Origin: Rickettsiales bacterium
GTDB taxonomy: Bacteria; Pseudomonadota; Alphaproteobacteria; Rickettsiales; UBA1997
NCBI GenBank assembly: GCA_947441875.1
Contig: CANEUR010000038.1
Location: 1-8,595 of the forward strand
DNA: 8,595 nt
Reading direction: 5' to 3'
The position numbers and the translations under genes were made by a program. Shown in pieces: positions 7,529 through 8,595 of the stretch. How positions within the stretch are numbered: the first letter of the stretch is position 1; each line of letters begins with the position of its first letter. The notes beneath the pieces are model-generated. The model had not been told where the DNA came from. It was given only the letters and a program-made list of their open reading frames with translations, and ran no database searches.

Positions 7529-7753
7529 TTATTCTTGGTAAAGAGTATCTGGGCAGAAATCTTGACCACTAGGCCAAGCAATCGAGCCCATAAAAACCCG
7601 AACTTTTTTAAAAAACTCGTAATTTTTTAATTTTGTAAAAATACCTTTATTGATATAAAAACTAATATCAAAAACTCTTATTTCGTTGTTATTAAAAACA
7701 AGTTCTAATTGGTAGTTTTGCAGTGCTTTTACCTTTATAACTCTTGGATTCAT
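7529..7753 (-). CDS. Small DUF2442-family protein
   Basis: This 74-residue protein matches the compact DUF2442 fold. It has an N-terminal PRVIKVKALQNYQLELVFNN (residues 3-22), a phenylalanine-aspartate step IRVFDISFYINKGIF (25-39) and the C-terminal signature IAWPSGQDFCPDTLY (58-72), corresponding to the family pattern WPxGxDxxPDxLY. The function is not established. Members are frequently found in two-gene, toxin-antitoxin-like pairs with DUF4160 proteins, and some are fused to helix-turn-helix domains; neither partner is visible here. It lies 21 bases after the partial gene at the right edge and 44 bases before gcvPB, so it may be co-transcribed with the former. The start ATG has no Shine-Dalgarno. 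The family pattern makes it a real gene despite its size; any biological role would be a guess. Confidence 0.85.
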   Translation of the reverse strand: MNPRVIKVKALQNYQLELVFNNNEIRVFDISFYINKGIFTKLKNYEFFKKVRVFMGSIAWPSGQDFCPDTLYQE

Positions 7754-7774
7754 ATTTTAATTTGTTTAAATAAA

Positions 7775-8595
7775 TTATTCAAATAAACTTTTTTGATTAT
7801 CTTCTTCTGGTTTAATAATTTCGCCATTAACTTTTTTGATATTATACTTTTCGCTTTTTGGAATAATTTCTAGCCTTTCAGTTAAATCGTATTCAACCTC
7901 TAGCTCGCAATTTATTTTACCTCCAGCCAAAATAACAATTTGCCTGTTTCTAACCTTTTCTAAAAACAATTCGTCTTCAATTTTGGCTTCGATGTTTTTA
8001 TTAAAAATAAATTGCCATTTTGAATCTCCTAAAAGATCGGGTTTTTTAACCAAAAGATCTACTAAAATAGGCTTTTGTTTGACTGTTTTAACTATTGGAT
8101 TTTCATCAACAAGCGGTTGTTTCATATTTTCAAAAGAATTTTCATTAATAATAATTTCAGCATTAGAAGTTTTAATAATATAATTAGATCTGTTATCTTC
8201 ACTTAAATTTGTAAATTGATTAATTATTAAACTATCAATTTTATTATTTTGAAAATAAATATCTCCACTTTTTTTTGAGAACTTTTTAATTTCATTTTCT
8301 TGATTTTGAATTGCCGTTGCTGTTTGGTTGCTTTCAATTTTTTTAGCTTTTTTACCTTTTAAATGCTCTTTAATTAAAAAGAAACTTAACCATACTTCCA
8401 ATATATCTTTTGCAATAGAAGGTATTTTTAAGAGATCATTTTTATGTCTTATAATCACATCAATAATTGTTTCAAAAGAACCAGCTTGATTAGCTTTAAT
8501 TTCAAGCTTGATAAAACAATTTGGATCATTAGCAAAAGCACTTTCTTTTAATAACTCAATTGTGCTATCAATTGTTTGGCTAAAAGTTTCGGCAT
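7775..8595 (-). CDS. Conserved protein of unknown function, 5' end beyond the window
   Basis: At least 272 codons are open up to the right edge and end in TAA at 7777-7775. An internal GTG at 8458 would give 227 residues, but it lies inside a conserved-looking block, so the real start is further upstream. Counting from the first visible residue, an opening helix (FSQTIDSTIELLKES, 4-18) leads to CFIKLEIKANQAGSFETIID (26-45). A hydrophobic segment, DILEVWLSFFLIKEHL (about 61-76), is followed by a Lys-rich stretch. The C-terminal third holds KWQFIFNKNIEAKIEDELFL and then a beta-rich tail. This order resembles a recurrent, roughly 300-residue uncharacterised bacterial family with 'A..GSFE' after an 'ALLALGDLI.EAN' helix, and a late 'NKWRF..G...F.A.I.DE.FL' block. 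That likeness is from memory, so it is a lead rather than proof. No catalytic motif is recognisable. Family function is unknown. It may share a transcript with the DUF2442 gene downstream. Confidence 0.75.
   Translation of the reverse strand, partial: AETFSQTIDSTIELLKESAFANDPNCFIKLEIKANQAGSFETIIDVIIRHKNDLLKIPSIAKDILEVWLSFFLIKEHLKGKKAKKIESNQTATAIQNQENEIKKFSKKSGDIYFQNNKIDSLIINQFTNLSEDNRSNYIIKTSNAEIIINENSFENMKQPLVDENPIVKTVKQKPILVDLLVKKPDLLGDSKWQFIFNKNIEAKIEDELFLEKVRNRQIVILAGGKINCELEVEYDLTERLEIIPKSEKYNIKKVNGEIIKPEEDNQKSLFE

Noticed and set aside
7764..7788. Terminator-like inverted repeat GTTTA...TAAAC between the right-edge gene and the DUF2442 gene
   Set aside because: Only a 5-base all but G/C-free stem with a 15-base loop; too weak to be a terminator.
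7836..8183. Plus-strand open frame of 115 codons opposite the right-edge gene
   Set aside because: Its product is Ser/Leu/Ile-rich with no recognisable domain and lies wholly antisense to a minus-strand frame that shows family-like blocks; AT-rich DNA with few antisense stops explains it.
7775..8458. A complete 227-residue gene starting at GTG 8458
   Set aside because: The frame continues open to the window edge, and the 45 extra codons form a helix and a GSFE block that fit the rest of the protein; the GTG is an internal valine.
8551..8595. ATG at 8595-8593 as a start codon at the window edge
   Set aside because: It reads a different frame that stops after about 15 codons.

Overview
The window is a compact, AT-rich stretch of bacterial chromosome. 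All eight genes lie on the minus strand, so transcription runs from high to low coordinates. Several protein signatures suggest an alphaproteobacterium, and the base composition, short spacers and M16 peptidase sequence resemble Rickettsiales or another reduced, host-associated lineage. This placement is inferred from remembered family sequences, not from a search. The type IV pilus retraction ATPase and the glycine decarboxylase subunit would be unusual in classical Rickettsia, so a less reduced relative is more likely.

In transcription order (right to left), the window begins inside a protein of no assigned function, whose start lies beyond base 8595. A small DUF2442 protein follows. After a 44-base gap comes a tightly packed cluster of five genes: gcvPB, an M16 zinc peptidase gene, mnmG, a gene for an exported TPR protein, and pilT. 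The junctions in this cluster are +4, -4 (ATGA), +3 and -1 (TAGTG) bases, which strongly suggests one polycistronic message. Last comes an amino-acid permease of the cationic amino acid transporter type. It has its own good promoter just behind pilT and is cut by the left edge of the window.

The cluster mixes functions. GcvPB is half of the glycine decarboxylase P-protein, and its partner GcvPA is not in the window. MnmG modifies the tRNA wobble uridine together with MnmE, which is also not here. The M16 protein resembles the rickettsial/mitochondrial-type processing peptidases. The TPR protein and PilT are translationally overlapped and may form a pilus-related pair. The permease, and perhaps GcvPB, suggest that imported amino acids feed metabolism.

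None of the seven visible start codons is preceded by a recognisable Shine-Dalgarno sequence. I see no RNA genes, CRISPR arrays, insertion sequences or convincing intrinsic terminators. No gene-free stretch exceeds 80 bases. The least explained part is the right end, where the partial protein resembles an uncharacterised family I recall but cannot name.
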